DNA of 64,000 bases from Symsagittifera roscoffensis (lineage: Eukaryota; Xenacoelomorpha; Acoela; Convolutidae), in assembly GCF_963678635.1 (NCBI RefSeq), contig NC_087068.1, positions 5,479,079 to 5,543,078 of the forward strand, given 5' to 3'. Position numbers and translations under genes: made by a program. Position 1 is the stretch's first letter; every line of letters begins with the position of its first letter. Below the pieces are notes generated by a model that made no database searches, had not been told where the DNA came from, and saw only the letters and a list, made by a program, of their open reading frames with translations. Below, piece after piece: positions 19,976 through 30,745 of this stretch.

Positions 19976-19998
19976 TACTCCCCGGACAGTCCCCATCA
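19976..19998 (-). promoter_or_regulatory. Polypurine-like tract next to 3' LTR, element B
   Basis: Minus strand reads GGGGACTGTCCGGGGAGTA directly before the LTR. This is where plus-strand DNA priming is expected. The tract is interrupted by CTGTCC, so it is not a pure purine run. The TGTCCGGGGAG core (19978-19988) recurs inside pol. Confidence 0.6.
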
Positions 19999-20722
19999 AT
20001 GTCCCTATTGATCGCATAACACCGGGTTATCGTCATGTAGTTATCCAGTTTTCTGTAATCAATCTTACAAATCGCATAAGAAAATGAAATTTATCTACCC
20101 CACCTCAACTCACTACGTGTTCACAAATGGCATCGTACTACATCTCACTGCCTTTCAACATTTTCACAAAATTTGCACCATGAGGAGTGTCCTAGATAAA
20201 ATTTCTTTTCTGACTACTTACGTCGTCTTGCCATAAAACTTCTTTTCGCTCTTTGTGATTAAAAAGTGGGACGTGGCACGGCCACGCACCCGTTAAAATT
20301 AACTTAACATTACTCACCAAGTATAATCAGTCATTTATGCGGTCCTTTCAATATTAAAACTAAGAAACTCTGTGGCTAGGAAAGTTAATGAGTTACCCAC
20401 CCTTCTCGAGCGAGTTTACTCAAACTTACCATGTCGCCACACAGTGAATTTGTGTCTTACACAGGTTAAAAACTTCAGTCGTGAATAAATAGGTAAATAT
20501 ACTCACCTATATTCCTCATATACATACATAAATAGCCATAACTAAAATCAAGAATTTCAACAATTTTAACAATTGCAACATTTTCAAAGTCTGGTTTGAC
20601 CAAACTAAATCAAAACAGAAAGTTTCACAAGTTCAACAATCAAAACATGGTTGATTGGTTTAAGTTTTAGCACACAAATACAATCAAGTTTTCTCTCCTT
20701 CTCTTCTCTTCTTTGGTCATCT
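19999..20722 (-). other. Element B 3' untranslated region
   Basis: AT-rich non-coding stretch between the ORF2 stop at 20723 and the polypurine-like tract. A short inverted repeat CGTGGCACGGCCACG lies near 20273-20287. Nothing else could be recognised. Confidence 0.6.
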
Positions 20723-23700
20723 TCACTCCATCACTTCTCCATCCTGATCTTCGCTGTCTTCCAACACTTTCTCCAGCATTTCCATGGAGTTGCGGGCCGT
20801 GCCCCAACTCTCCTGTTCCAACAGCCTCGGTTTGCAGCAAGGTAGCAAGTCCACATTCACCTTCTGCTCCCGGTTCCTGCAAAAGCTGTTGTGAAGACAT
20901 AGGCTCACGTTTCGTTCTAGGTCAGCTCTTAAGACCTCTTTCTTCTCATCTTCAGTAACACAATGCGCTCCAGCTACCCGCTTCACCTCTGTGGTGACCG
21001 CGTTTCTGTGCGTCAAGAAAGCTCTCTTATAGGTTCCTGGTCCTATATCTAGCTGGAAAGATTGATAGGCTTCCGTGTTCCTCGACATGTGGCGCTTCGC
21101 GCGTTCATACATCCACGATGTCATCACTGCACGAAACCAAGGCATCAATCTTTGCCTTGACCATATTCTTTCAATGGCTTTAGGTATCCTCAGAACCTTG
21201 CAGGTGGTTCTGAAAAGATCCAATTCACGACTCATCTTCACGTTGCTCAGCTGCTCAGGAGTCGGCACGGCTGTCTCCTGCTCATTTGTGTCCGCGTTAG
21301 CCTCCAGCCATCTCACTGCCAGCATGGCACTAACCACCACGATTGACATCTGTTGATTCTGATCGGGCAACCCCGTAGAGTACAACTCCTCCACGTCCCA
21401 TACTAGCATTAGATTCCCGCGTTTGCGGTACCACAACGTCTGCGCCAAGCAGTGGCAAGGATACTCCCCATGGGTTCTCACTATCTTCCTTCGGGTCCGA
21501 TACCCTGAGGCTCCCAGCAACGGTTCCACCTCCATCAGAATTCTATGTAAGTCGTCTTTTTCTTCTATTGTGGGGAATTCAGTGGGTAAGGCTCCGCTCG
21601 CTTTCTGTTTCTGGAACTCACTCACATTGCCTTCGTTCAGTCTCATGAACTCTTCACCCACAACGTCTTGCAACTCGCTTTCGGATCTCTTCGGGACTGC
21701 CCGAAAGATCTTTTCCAACAAGTCATATGACCTTTCCGACATTCTGGCCAACCTCACGCACTTTGGCACAGAGAAAAGTTGGTCAACCAACACTTGTTTC
21801 GTCCTCGCATCCATTACCACCATGTGCGTAGGATACTTGCTATTACAGTATGGCGCGGAGCTTGAACCCACCATATATTTTGAACCAGTAGGTCTGTGAT
21901 AGGCTTCATTATCCTTCCGATTCATTTCATTTTCTAGAGCTTCTCGCCAGCCCCCAATCTTCTGCTCTGCCTGTAACGCTCCAGGGAATACCTCCACGCT
22001 GAGGAACGTCACTAGCTCATGGGCACGTTCTAGGCGCTCAAGCGATTCTATCGAACTCGTCATGCTACAAAATCCCAGGGCTGTGATCAAGTTTACGTCT
22101 GTCACCCCATGGCAGTCTGCGACCAACTCCATGGCACTCTTATCTGACATGCTCAATCTTCCGTACAATCGTGCCAGTTGTCGATGCTGCTCGCTCAGCG
22201 TAATCAGGCAGTGTCCCAAGTTGCAAACATGCCCTTCCATCCTACTTTGTTGAGCCAAGCATGTGCCTTGCTTCAACCAATCGCTCGATGGACTTTCCTC
22301 AGGCAGCTCCGTGGATGGATTGCTCTTCTGCTTCGTCAACTTCATGGCCAGCAGATGGTGTATCATGGCCAGATCATGTAGACTCGCGTCATCATCCCGG
22401 TCTAACATGACATCCGCTGTCATGTCCCAGATTAAGCCGGCGTTAGGATGAGGACACCACGAAGGCTTCATGAGTTCCCACATCGTCACTAGACTGGTTT
22501 TCAAGGGACCGTCCCAAGAACCACAATCAAAACTCATTTGCCCCTTTAGCTCGGGAACCGAGGGTTCGACCACTCGTTCTTCCAAGATAATTCCCAGCTT
22601 GGGTTGTTCCACCATCAGCATCCCAGTTTCTTTAATACGTTCAACCCAGAAATCGAGTATTATGACTTGCTCATAGTCGAAGTACGCTTCCCTGGCTTCT
22701 TCATTCACGAAGGGATTATACGCCATCCCCGGTATGCCAGACACATATTGGAACGACTTCAGTTTCCCTAGTGTTGCAAACTCTTTTTGTCCTCTGACCG
22801 CTTCAATCAACTCTCGGCTCACTTTCAATTCTTTGTTGGAGTATCTTCTCACCTCTTCCAACTTGCAATAGCTTTCCAAATCATTCGACTCCTTGCTTGG
22901 CACAGTCAATGGCATGTCCTGATATAGTTCCAGGAGTGCCCTAAGGAAGTTCCTTTCACAATCAACTCCCTTTTGCCGAATGATCTTTATGCATTCTCCC
23001 AAAACAGGAGTGGGGATACGATCCACCACGAACCTGACAAAGCAAAGGGCATCCTTACGCTTAGCCCATGCTATCGCAGAATCGTCTTTTGAAATGAACG
23101 CTCGCAGAGCTTCCACCAACTCTAGTTCCTGTTCCCGTGATTTCGAGTCAATACTGGCTTCATAATCCGCTCTCTTGATGCCCATCAAGCACCAAGCCAA
23201 CCGTACTTGCAGATCCATTCTCACGCAAGGATGAGCCAGGTATGCCGCCACCGTAGCAGGTGCATGCATCGCCTCGTCGAAGTATCTCTGGAGGGCCGCC
23301 CTCCAGGAGATTTCTAGCAATTTTTCCAATCCGACTTCGTTCGCTTCAGAGGACATTACCGTTCCGTATTCTTTTCGATTTAAGTTCGAGTTCTCCGTGA
23401 GCTCTTTCAGATATTCCTGCATGACTCGCTTCTCGCTCCAAGCCATCAGGTGCCCTCTCGCGGAGTTCCTCGCTTTCAACATCTCCACATAACCCCCTGC
23501 CGGATCTCCCATGTGGACCGATTCCGGCACAGTTATTCGACTGTACTCGACCACGTCGAGTTGTCCTTCCAGTTTCAACTTGGCCATGTTGAATCGCGAG
23601 GGTCTATAATCTTCAAGTCCTCCAGATCCACATTGACTGATGATTTCCATTTCTAACTTAGTGTCTGCCAGGGTTCGCGCCGTCTTCTTCGACCTCTTGG

Positions 23701-25363
23701 CGGTTATGGTCAGACCTGCCAAGAGCATAGGGGGTATCAGGTTTTCTTTTTCTCCCCCGACTGGTGTCGCACCATCTCCTTGCCCGCTCTCGCCTGAACG
23801 ACCCACACAAATCAGAGAGGTCACCACTGTCTTGGCTTTTGACTTCAACACCATCTGGTTCACGACTCGACTCCCTGACCTTCCTTTCAGTCTCATCAGC
23901 CCTTTTCTGGCTCGTCTAACAAGTAATTTATTTGTGCCCTGCTGATCATCGGCACTGTCTTCTGTAACTGACTCGGTCAGAACATCCGACTCCATGGAAT
24001 TCACTATTTTCTCCAGGACCTCACGCATGATGGGTTGATTCAATCCCACCTTCATTACGGACTGTGTCCCATATCGTGGTATCACGTCCCATGATTTTTC
24101 CATGAAGTTAACTCGGCTCCAGGTTGCTCCTGTCTTGCCTTCTAGTTCCATTTGATATCTCTCCCATTCCTCTTCTGGTAACGTACTGAGGAATGATATC
24201 TTCATTGACTCCTCGATTTTCCTCCTCCTCGGTGATTCATGAAGCAGTCTCTGCGGATCCCTGCTTCGGCACTCTCTAGCCTGGCTTATTGGGTCCATCG
24301 GAGATAGATCGGCCGACGCCTCCTTTGTAGGAGACATGAAGGACGAGGGTGTCACCTGCAATAAACTCCCATCGACTTCCCCATCGTCGTCTTCACTGAA
24401 CCGGTATTCTATTAAGTCCCTCTCCAACGCTCCTAGATCGGTCTCTCCCGGTTTTTCCGTCTTACTTCCGGTCTCGTCATCGATATCGTCCTGATCCATC
24501 AATTCATCGTCGTCCGCATCAGGTTTCGGCTTGGGTCCCGAGGGTCCTTGTCGTGCGTCTGTGCCCGAATCCGGCCGAGCCGGTACGGTCATGTCTCCTG
24601 CGTGATAAAACAATTCATCATCCACCAGGAATTCTACTAACTCCTCGCCATGTGGTGCTAGGTCCTCTATCGTTATATATGAGCCCCCTCTGCTCTCCTT
24701 TGCCACTTCCATCATCACCACCTTCACTTCTCCTGACCACTTCAGTCTTGATAAGTCATCCGTGGGAGAATAAACTTCGTTCCACGTTTCAGCCGAGACC
24801 TCTGGTCTCCTGGAGGGTAGTGCCTTGATCTTTTTCCTGCTCCAAGCATCAGGGAATGAGAAGTCAAACGTGTGCGCGGCGGCAGCGTTCCAGCTGATGA
24901 AGCGCGGCTCCATCCCTTCACTCCACTTCAGCATTCTCTTCTCTGCGTCACGAGCTGCTCCGATACGAGGGGCAATGATGGGAGATGTGACTCCCAACAA
25001 CATCCTCCTTGTCGGTGGATATCGAGGGCATTGGTCCGGCAGCGGCCTGGACCCAGGAAGCCGTGTTTGCTGATTCTCTTTCGCGTGTGTGTAGGCTCCT
25101 GGCAATTGAGGTACTCTCACAGCCTCTCCGGTATCTTTCACCACTGGTCTCAAATTCCAAAGTTTTGGGATAAACTGGATGTGGGACAGATCCTCACGGC
25201 CCATTCGGCACTTGAAGTGGTTGTTGAAGTCCATCAACACCCAGCCTGACTCTAATATTCTTCCGAACAGCCTATCGTCGCTAGCCAGCCTTCTCAGTTC
25301 ACTCTGCTCTACCCAATTCAGCACGGAACAATCCACGACTGAGACCAGGTTGACATACAACAC
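20723..25363 (-). pseudogene. Element B ORF2, C-terminal 1546-codon segment of unknown function
   Basis: This is a long open frame that joins the preceding ORF2 segment through a frame-shifting deletion of about 71 nt at 25361-25367. It starts in LYVNLVSVVDCSVLNW, which corresponds to the left-edge region of element A (NLISEVDGSTLNW). Visible features are a basic Pro/Arg-rich part, an acidic stretch (DADDDELMDQDDIDDE), and a long helical C-terminal half with scattered Trp and Cys but no motif I recognise. No membrane segment or signal peptide is evident, so it does not look like an envelope protein. The reading frame has stayed open over 4.6 kb, which argues for recent selection on protein function in the family. 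Ends at TGA-type context around 20723 before the 3' untranslated region. Confidence 0.75.
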
Positions 25364-26996
25364 CGAATTCCCGCAGTCCGTGGACCAGAGCCAACGGATC
25401 GATCCGCATCATGACAGCCAAGTCTGTTAGTAAGGGCATGCCACAATACTGCTTACATTCGCCTGCGTTCGTCGCCACCTTGTCTTCTCCCGTGACGCTT
25501 CTGTTCTGTTGCAATAGGTATTGAAGCAGGAGAGTCCTCCAATCCTTCATCTTCCTGAGCGAGGCGGTTTCCAACTGCGCATTGAACTCGCGACCCAGGA
25601 GTTGTTCAGGGTAACGCAACAGCACAAGCAAGTCACCCAGTCGACCGTAGGTCATGGCAATCAGAGTCAGGAGTCCATCCAATCTCAAATCTGCCAACGC
25701 TTGGGTAAAGAGGTTTGCCGGTCCTTTCACAAAGTTTTCATGACTAAATGTCACGTATAAGGCTAGCACCAGGCCAATCGACAACTTCCTGATGTCCTTG
25801 ACGAAACTCGCGATCAGGTTCCTAGATGCCTTCGGATAGCACGTCGATAGGAAAGATGGCGTCCATCCCACTCCCATTCCTTCCAAGATAGCATCTGATT
25901 GTTCATACTGTGCCTTAGTGGCCGGCACGTCAGCTTGGAACTTGTCCAGCGACATCGTGTTAACGTCCTGCATCAGTTTCAACATCTTGCCTCCAGCTAA
26001 CTCCCGGGCATCAAATAGATTCTTTAGATACACGTGTATCTCTTTAATTATTGCCGGCGCATGCTCGAACGCGTCCTCACCCAAGGTGCACAGCCTCGGT
26101 GACAAATACAACCATACGTTGTTGTGCGGCTTCGTACGCAAAGCCATTGCCATGAGAACCTCCTCCGCTGACGTCATGTTCTTTCTGATCATCCTTCCCT
26201 GCTCATTCTCTGCATGATCCATCAGTCTGAACCAGAGATCATCAGCCACCTGTTGTACTAACAGATGATCGTCATCTACCCCTGGTCTTAACTTCAGCAA
26301 TCTGGCGAAGTTGGACAGCTCCAACCCCAGAACCTCATCAAGCACCAACCGAGTTGTGCTACAATCTCTGAGCCCCTGTATGGCATTCGAAATGTCAGCC
26401 CAAACGGCGGGAAGCTCAGATTGGGACGGGTAGTAATTGTCCGGGTCCACTACTCTGTTTGGGGCAGGAATTATTACATTGAACCTCCCCTCTGCTATTG
26501 TTGTGACTATTGTATATACAAATTGGAGGGGTTCTGGTAATGCAGCGTACCCTGGTGACAATACAAAGATCACCTTCACCACATTCATGGTGAAGCGTTG
26601 TCTTGCTGCTGCCTCTACCTCAGCCATCGCCGAGAGCAGTGTCATTATCGCATCCCCTATAACCTCGTTACTCGGGATCGACCCATCCGTCAGACGTGAC
26701 AATAAGCCCCTGCTTTGCAGATGATCATTTGAGCCTGCAACCACTATTACCTGCGGCTCCATACTGACCACCCTTCGCACACTTATCATCATGCCGATTG
26801 CTTGTCCCCAGTCCAATTTAGGTGCCGTCAAGAAAATCACATCGGGCCAAAAGAGAGAACGGGGCGTGTAGAGATAATCGGAGCCGGCCACAATCAGATA
26901 CTTGGCAGCCTCCATGTCCAAGGGATCATAAGCTGCAAAAAGGCCATCGCCTATTGGGGCCTTCAGTTTCCCATATCTCATATCGTCTCCAACCAC
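25299..26996 (-). pseudogene. Element B ORF2, middle segment with second SGNH-like domain
   Basis: The 565-codon segment is separated from the upstream part by a 1-nt loss near 27000. It carries PRSLFWPDVIFLTAP, then VIVVAGSNDHLQSRG, VIFVLSPGYAALPEP, NVIIPAPNRVVDPDNY and SELPAVWADISNAIQG. The strand-GSND-helix arrangement is like block III of SGNH hydrolases, but no GDS serine precedes it, so it may be a catalytically dead or divergent relative. A helical region follows (LVLDEVLGLELSNFARLLKL and onward). Element A carries the same motifs in one frame (AGINDHLHSRG, SPGYAHLP). Function is unknown. The last 20 or so codons are out-of-frame sequence after the deletion near 25365. Confidence 0.75.
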
Positions 26997-29900
26997 TGTT
27001 GTCGTTCGGGGTAGTCCCTCGAATACTCGCCAGGCGTCTGACCGGGTGGTTTAGCGAACTGCCTGTACATCTTGTGATGCTTGTTATTGGGCTTGTTCTC
27101 TGTCTGGAATTTGCCCTTGCGAGCAGGTGGTGTCCTTTCCCGGGTCCTATCTCGAACATCGGTGAGCGACCGGGTGTTCAAAGGTCCAAAGGTATTGTCA
27201 TGAGGCAATCCATTCAAGTCCACATGTCGGAGTGAGGTCGGGGAGCTGAATTTCTCCTGCTCTGCTAACAGCCAATCCACTCCCGGTATCCGATAAAGTC
27301 GCGATACTGTGGGACTTTCTCCGCCAGTCATTCTCATTGCGTCCTCCCGACACGTCAAGGTATTCATGTTCAACTTCGCCGACATGTCCGTCTTATACTG
27401 ACCCCAATGACTAGGATCTGATCTATTCCAAAGCAGCCCGCTGCCTGATTCGATTCCCTCCGCTGGCACGGTACTTGTAGACGGTCCTGCTATCGAAGCA
27501 GGATTTGTCGTGGCAGGCGGATCGTTCCTCCTAGACGCGGTCTGGGAGTTATTCCTGTTGTTCTGTTCCACTGATCTCCCGAGTCGGCTTCCAATCGATT
27601 GCGGCCTGGGAGGAGGAGCAGTTCCTAGCCTGTCTCTCACGTTTGAGCTCGGAGCAAAGGTTGCCGCTGCAACCGTCTCCGTTGCCAAGGGCCCTAGACG
27701 GTTGACGAGGGATTCGGGCACGGTTGCCCTTATTCTACTTCCTCCGGTCGAACTGGTTCGAGCCAGAGAACCGGTCGCCCTCGACTCTTGCTCCGCTTCC
27801 CTCAATTGCGTCTGAAACACATCATTAATCCAATGCCTCCCTCGTTGGGTATTGAAGTGTACTCCATCTCTAGTGAGCGCGATGTGATCAACCATGCGCA
27901 GCATGTTTTCGAGATCCAGGAGTCGCAACTCGCCAGGGTTGTTTCTCACCAGACTGCGGGTCATTTCATTCCACCGCGTCACGTTGCCATTCATGAAATC
28001 TACAACTATGGTGCCCACCAAAGGATTTGGTTGTATCGTGCACAAGATCACAAGCTTGGGTCTGTACTTTTCTTTCAATTCGTTCAAGAGACACACCAAT
28101 AGGGGCTCCCACTTGCTCTCCGGAGTCACGGGGGCTCTCGAGACGTCATTGGTCCCCAGCATTATTATTAATGTATCCAGGTGATCCTCGCTCTGGAACT
28201 CCATCATTTTGATGACCTGAGCAACTGAGGCTCCTCCAAAGGACAGAATGGTAGTCTGACCATTGACGAAGATCTCATTCAGATCTCTCACCAAACTGTC
28301 TCCAATGATCAAATGGCGACTCCCTGGGGGAATTACCTGGTCGTTCGTGGCGGGGTTCCAGCTCATGTCATTCAGGCAGGCTCGAGGATGCTCGGCTGGC
28401 ACTTGCGTGAACTGATGACGTGCCATCAGATTCTTCCTAATGTCTACTACGCGAGACTTCTGAAAGACTCCACCAGGCGCTGACCTCGAGGACGCTATCG
28501 TGCGGGTTGCTCGCTCCGAGCTATTTGATGAATGATCACGACGTTGGGAAGGAACGATCCTAACCAGTGTCCGCTCAGTGCCTCTGTTGATCTCATCCAT
28601 TAAGGCTCTGGCCACTTGGTTAAATGATTCCTGGAATTGAGGAGCTAGATAGGTGTCGGAAGGGTCTGGTATCGTGAACCTTTGACTCGAAGCAGACGGT
28701 CGTGTCTGCTGAGGAGCCTCGGGCCCCCTTGATGCACGTAAGTCCAGAGCCTCAGGTCCTCTCGAAGCGCACAGCTCCTGCGCTGTTGTCCTGGGGCGCG
28801 TATCGCTGGATCCTTCCAAGGATTTCATGCTCGCCAGAACTTCCGGTGACACTTGGCTCACCTTTGCCATATACAGCTCCTTCAGGTGCTTTATCTCATC
28901 CTCCTTGTAGGCCACCTGCAGATCTTCAAACTTCTTTTTCCATTCGTCCCTCTCTCGAGCTATCGCCCTATACTCCTGAAGTTTGGCACACAGCTCGCTC
29001 TGATCTCTCTCCTTCTTCTCCAGTGTCTCAATCGTCTCCGACGTCTGGATCTCTATCTCGCTCACTCTCACTCTCTTCGGGGGAGGAGCAGCTGTCGGAG
29101 TGTCGACCGAGTGTGACGGGCCTGGCCCATCACGTTGTCTCTTCGCTCCAATGAGTGGCTGTGCAGGTTGGACGGGTAAGGGCATCTCACCTAGCCGGTG
29201 GTCCCTCTGTTCACCCAGTCCTGGCTCACGAGCCAGGTCGTGGCCAGACATTTCTCCACGCCGCCATCTCATCAGTCGGTTTCGACCTCTCTCGGCGGTC
29301 CCGGACTCACCGTAGGCCAACATCAACACGACTTCTGTAGGGCGATTCCCTCTATTGGGATCATAAACTGGTAACGAGAGAGAGGTCACTCCTCTCTCAA
29401 CCAAAAAATCCCTAAGTCGAGTCAAGGCCAATACCAAGCTCTTTGGATCTACGTGTTGCCTATCAGTGGCCTTGGTAACCAGGAAACACAAATATTTCCC
29501 TGGTATCTGTGATGCAACAGGGGGAAGCGCTATCATCCCTCCCACATCAGGCCTCTGTTTCCACAAAAACTCGACATTTTTATACTCTCTTTTGAAGTCA
29601 GCCGCTAGTGCTGTTTTGAAGCTTACGTCCGCGGTTATCGCTATGGCGCACGTGCGTTCCGTGAGTATGAAATCGCTGTCCGTTATGACGATATTGTTCG
29701 AATAATGGTTCGGTAGATCAAAATACGATTCAAAGATTCGTCCAAAAGATGGTTTTTTAGCATTCTCGCCCTCTGTCTCTAGTTCTCCGGTTTCTCTTGC
29801 CGATTTCAATTTTTTTATTATCAGATTTTCGGTGTGGGTGAGTCCTACCCCCACTCCCCGGACAAAAATATCCATCGACGTCCCCGTCGATCGCCCAGAG

Positions 29901-30127
29901 TCTAGGAGATCGAGGTTGGATTGTGGAACACGTAGAGGACCATCTGGGGCGACCCAGTTGGACTCGGTATTGTCATGACTGATGTATTTGACGCCGTCTT
30001 TATCGACGTCCTGAATCGTCAGGATCTTCTCTTTTGGATCTGTCGGCAGATCATGGAGCCATTCGAGCACGCGCAAGTTTGTTAGTTCTTGCTCATGAGT
30101 CTGTTCCGCTTCTGGTTCGAACTCCAC
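26978..30127 (-). pseudogene. Element B fusion: Pol acidic tail and macro-like domain joined to ORF2 coiled coil and SGNH hydrolase
   Basis: 1049 codons. The first roughly 260 residues match the Pol C terminus of element A, including the macro-like domain as far as LPVYDPNRG. The frame then passes directly into ORF2 (NRPTEVVLMLAYGESG), whereas in A these parts are separated by a stop, a spacer and about 85 ORF2 residues. A coiled coil follows (LEKKERDQSELCAKLQEY and onward), then an SGNH hydrolase: HLIIGDSLVRDL (about 28289-28311), FGGASVAQVI, IMLGTNDVSRA and TRDGVHFNTQ (about 27845-27870). All four SGNH blocks are intact. An Arg/Ser/Thr-rich linker and VSRLYRIPGVDWLLAEQEK complete it. The upstream boundary is a TGA at 30140-30142 replacing Trp. 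Confidence 0.85.
29854..29864 (-). promoter_or_regulatory. Internal copy of the PPT core motif, element B
   Basis: TGTCCGGGGAG on the minus strand, followed by TGGGGGTAGG, at the same place in Pol as 5306-5316 of element A. See the 3' LTR-proximal copy at 19978-19988. A priming role is inferred. Confidence 0.4.
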
Positions 30128-30139
30128 TTCTGGTTCGGA

Positions 30140-30745
30140 TCAATCGTCGATCCAATCTTGATCCATATCGTTCACAAGGTCGATTTCTTCTAGCATCGCC
30201 ACTTCGTCCAGTCCCACCAGCGAGTCTATGACATCACTCACTACTATCCTGTCTACAACGAAGTCCTCGCCGTACGGATTGTATTTCTTCTGGTTTTTTC
30301 CTCTCATGCTTTGGCGTGTTTCCATAGTGAGAGGAAAGTCAGGCTGTATTCCTTTGTCAATTTCGGTTTGTTCCGGGCAGTCCCAGTCTTCTTCGGCATA
30401 AGGTAGAGTTTCATCGTCCACCTCTACTCGCTCGGTCAACTCGAGATCCAGTGGTAGATCGCAATCGTCCACCACCTCATTCCCGTCGTTCTTGTCGCGA
30501 GTACCCCTTTCATTCACTTCACAAGCAGGATCCACTATCAAATAGTCTCCCTCTTGCATGTCCGCTGGGATGCACCAATCCTCTGACGAGGCATTGTGTG
30601 GTTTGATATTCTCGTAATGAGCTGCTCTTCCAGTGCTCAATCGATAAAAACGACCTCCTTGGTGCACCTCTGTTATCTGAAATGGACCACGCCATTTCTT
30701 TAATAATTTCTTGGTTCCTTTTGGTGGAACCACTTCCTGGAACAC
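30140..30745 (-). pseudogene. pol: Element B Pol segment: integrase GPF module and acidic tail
   Basis: 201 codons in phase with the integrase segment upstream but separated from it by TGA 30746-30748, where A has Trp (GDYVWVFQ). Contains KKWRGPFQITEVHQGGRF, the GPF-type module that follows the integrase core in Ty3/gypsy, then an acidic stretch. It ends at a second TGA (30140-30142), again where A has Trp (VDDWSKPEVE). Confidence 0.85.

Noticed and set aside
20723-26996. Envelope gene in the region after integrase
   Set aside because: No signal peptide, fusion peptide or transmembrane helix is visible. The region contains hydrolase-like and unknown soluble domains.
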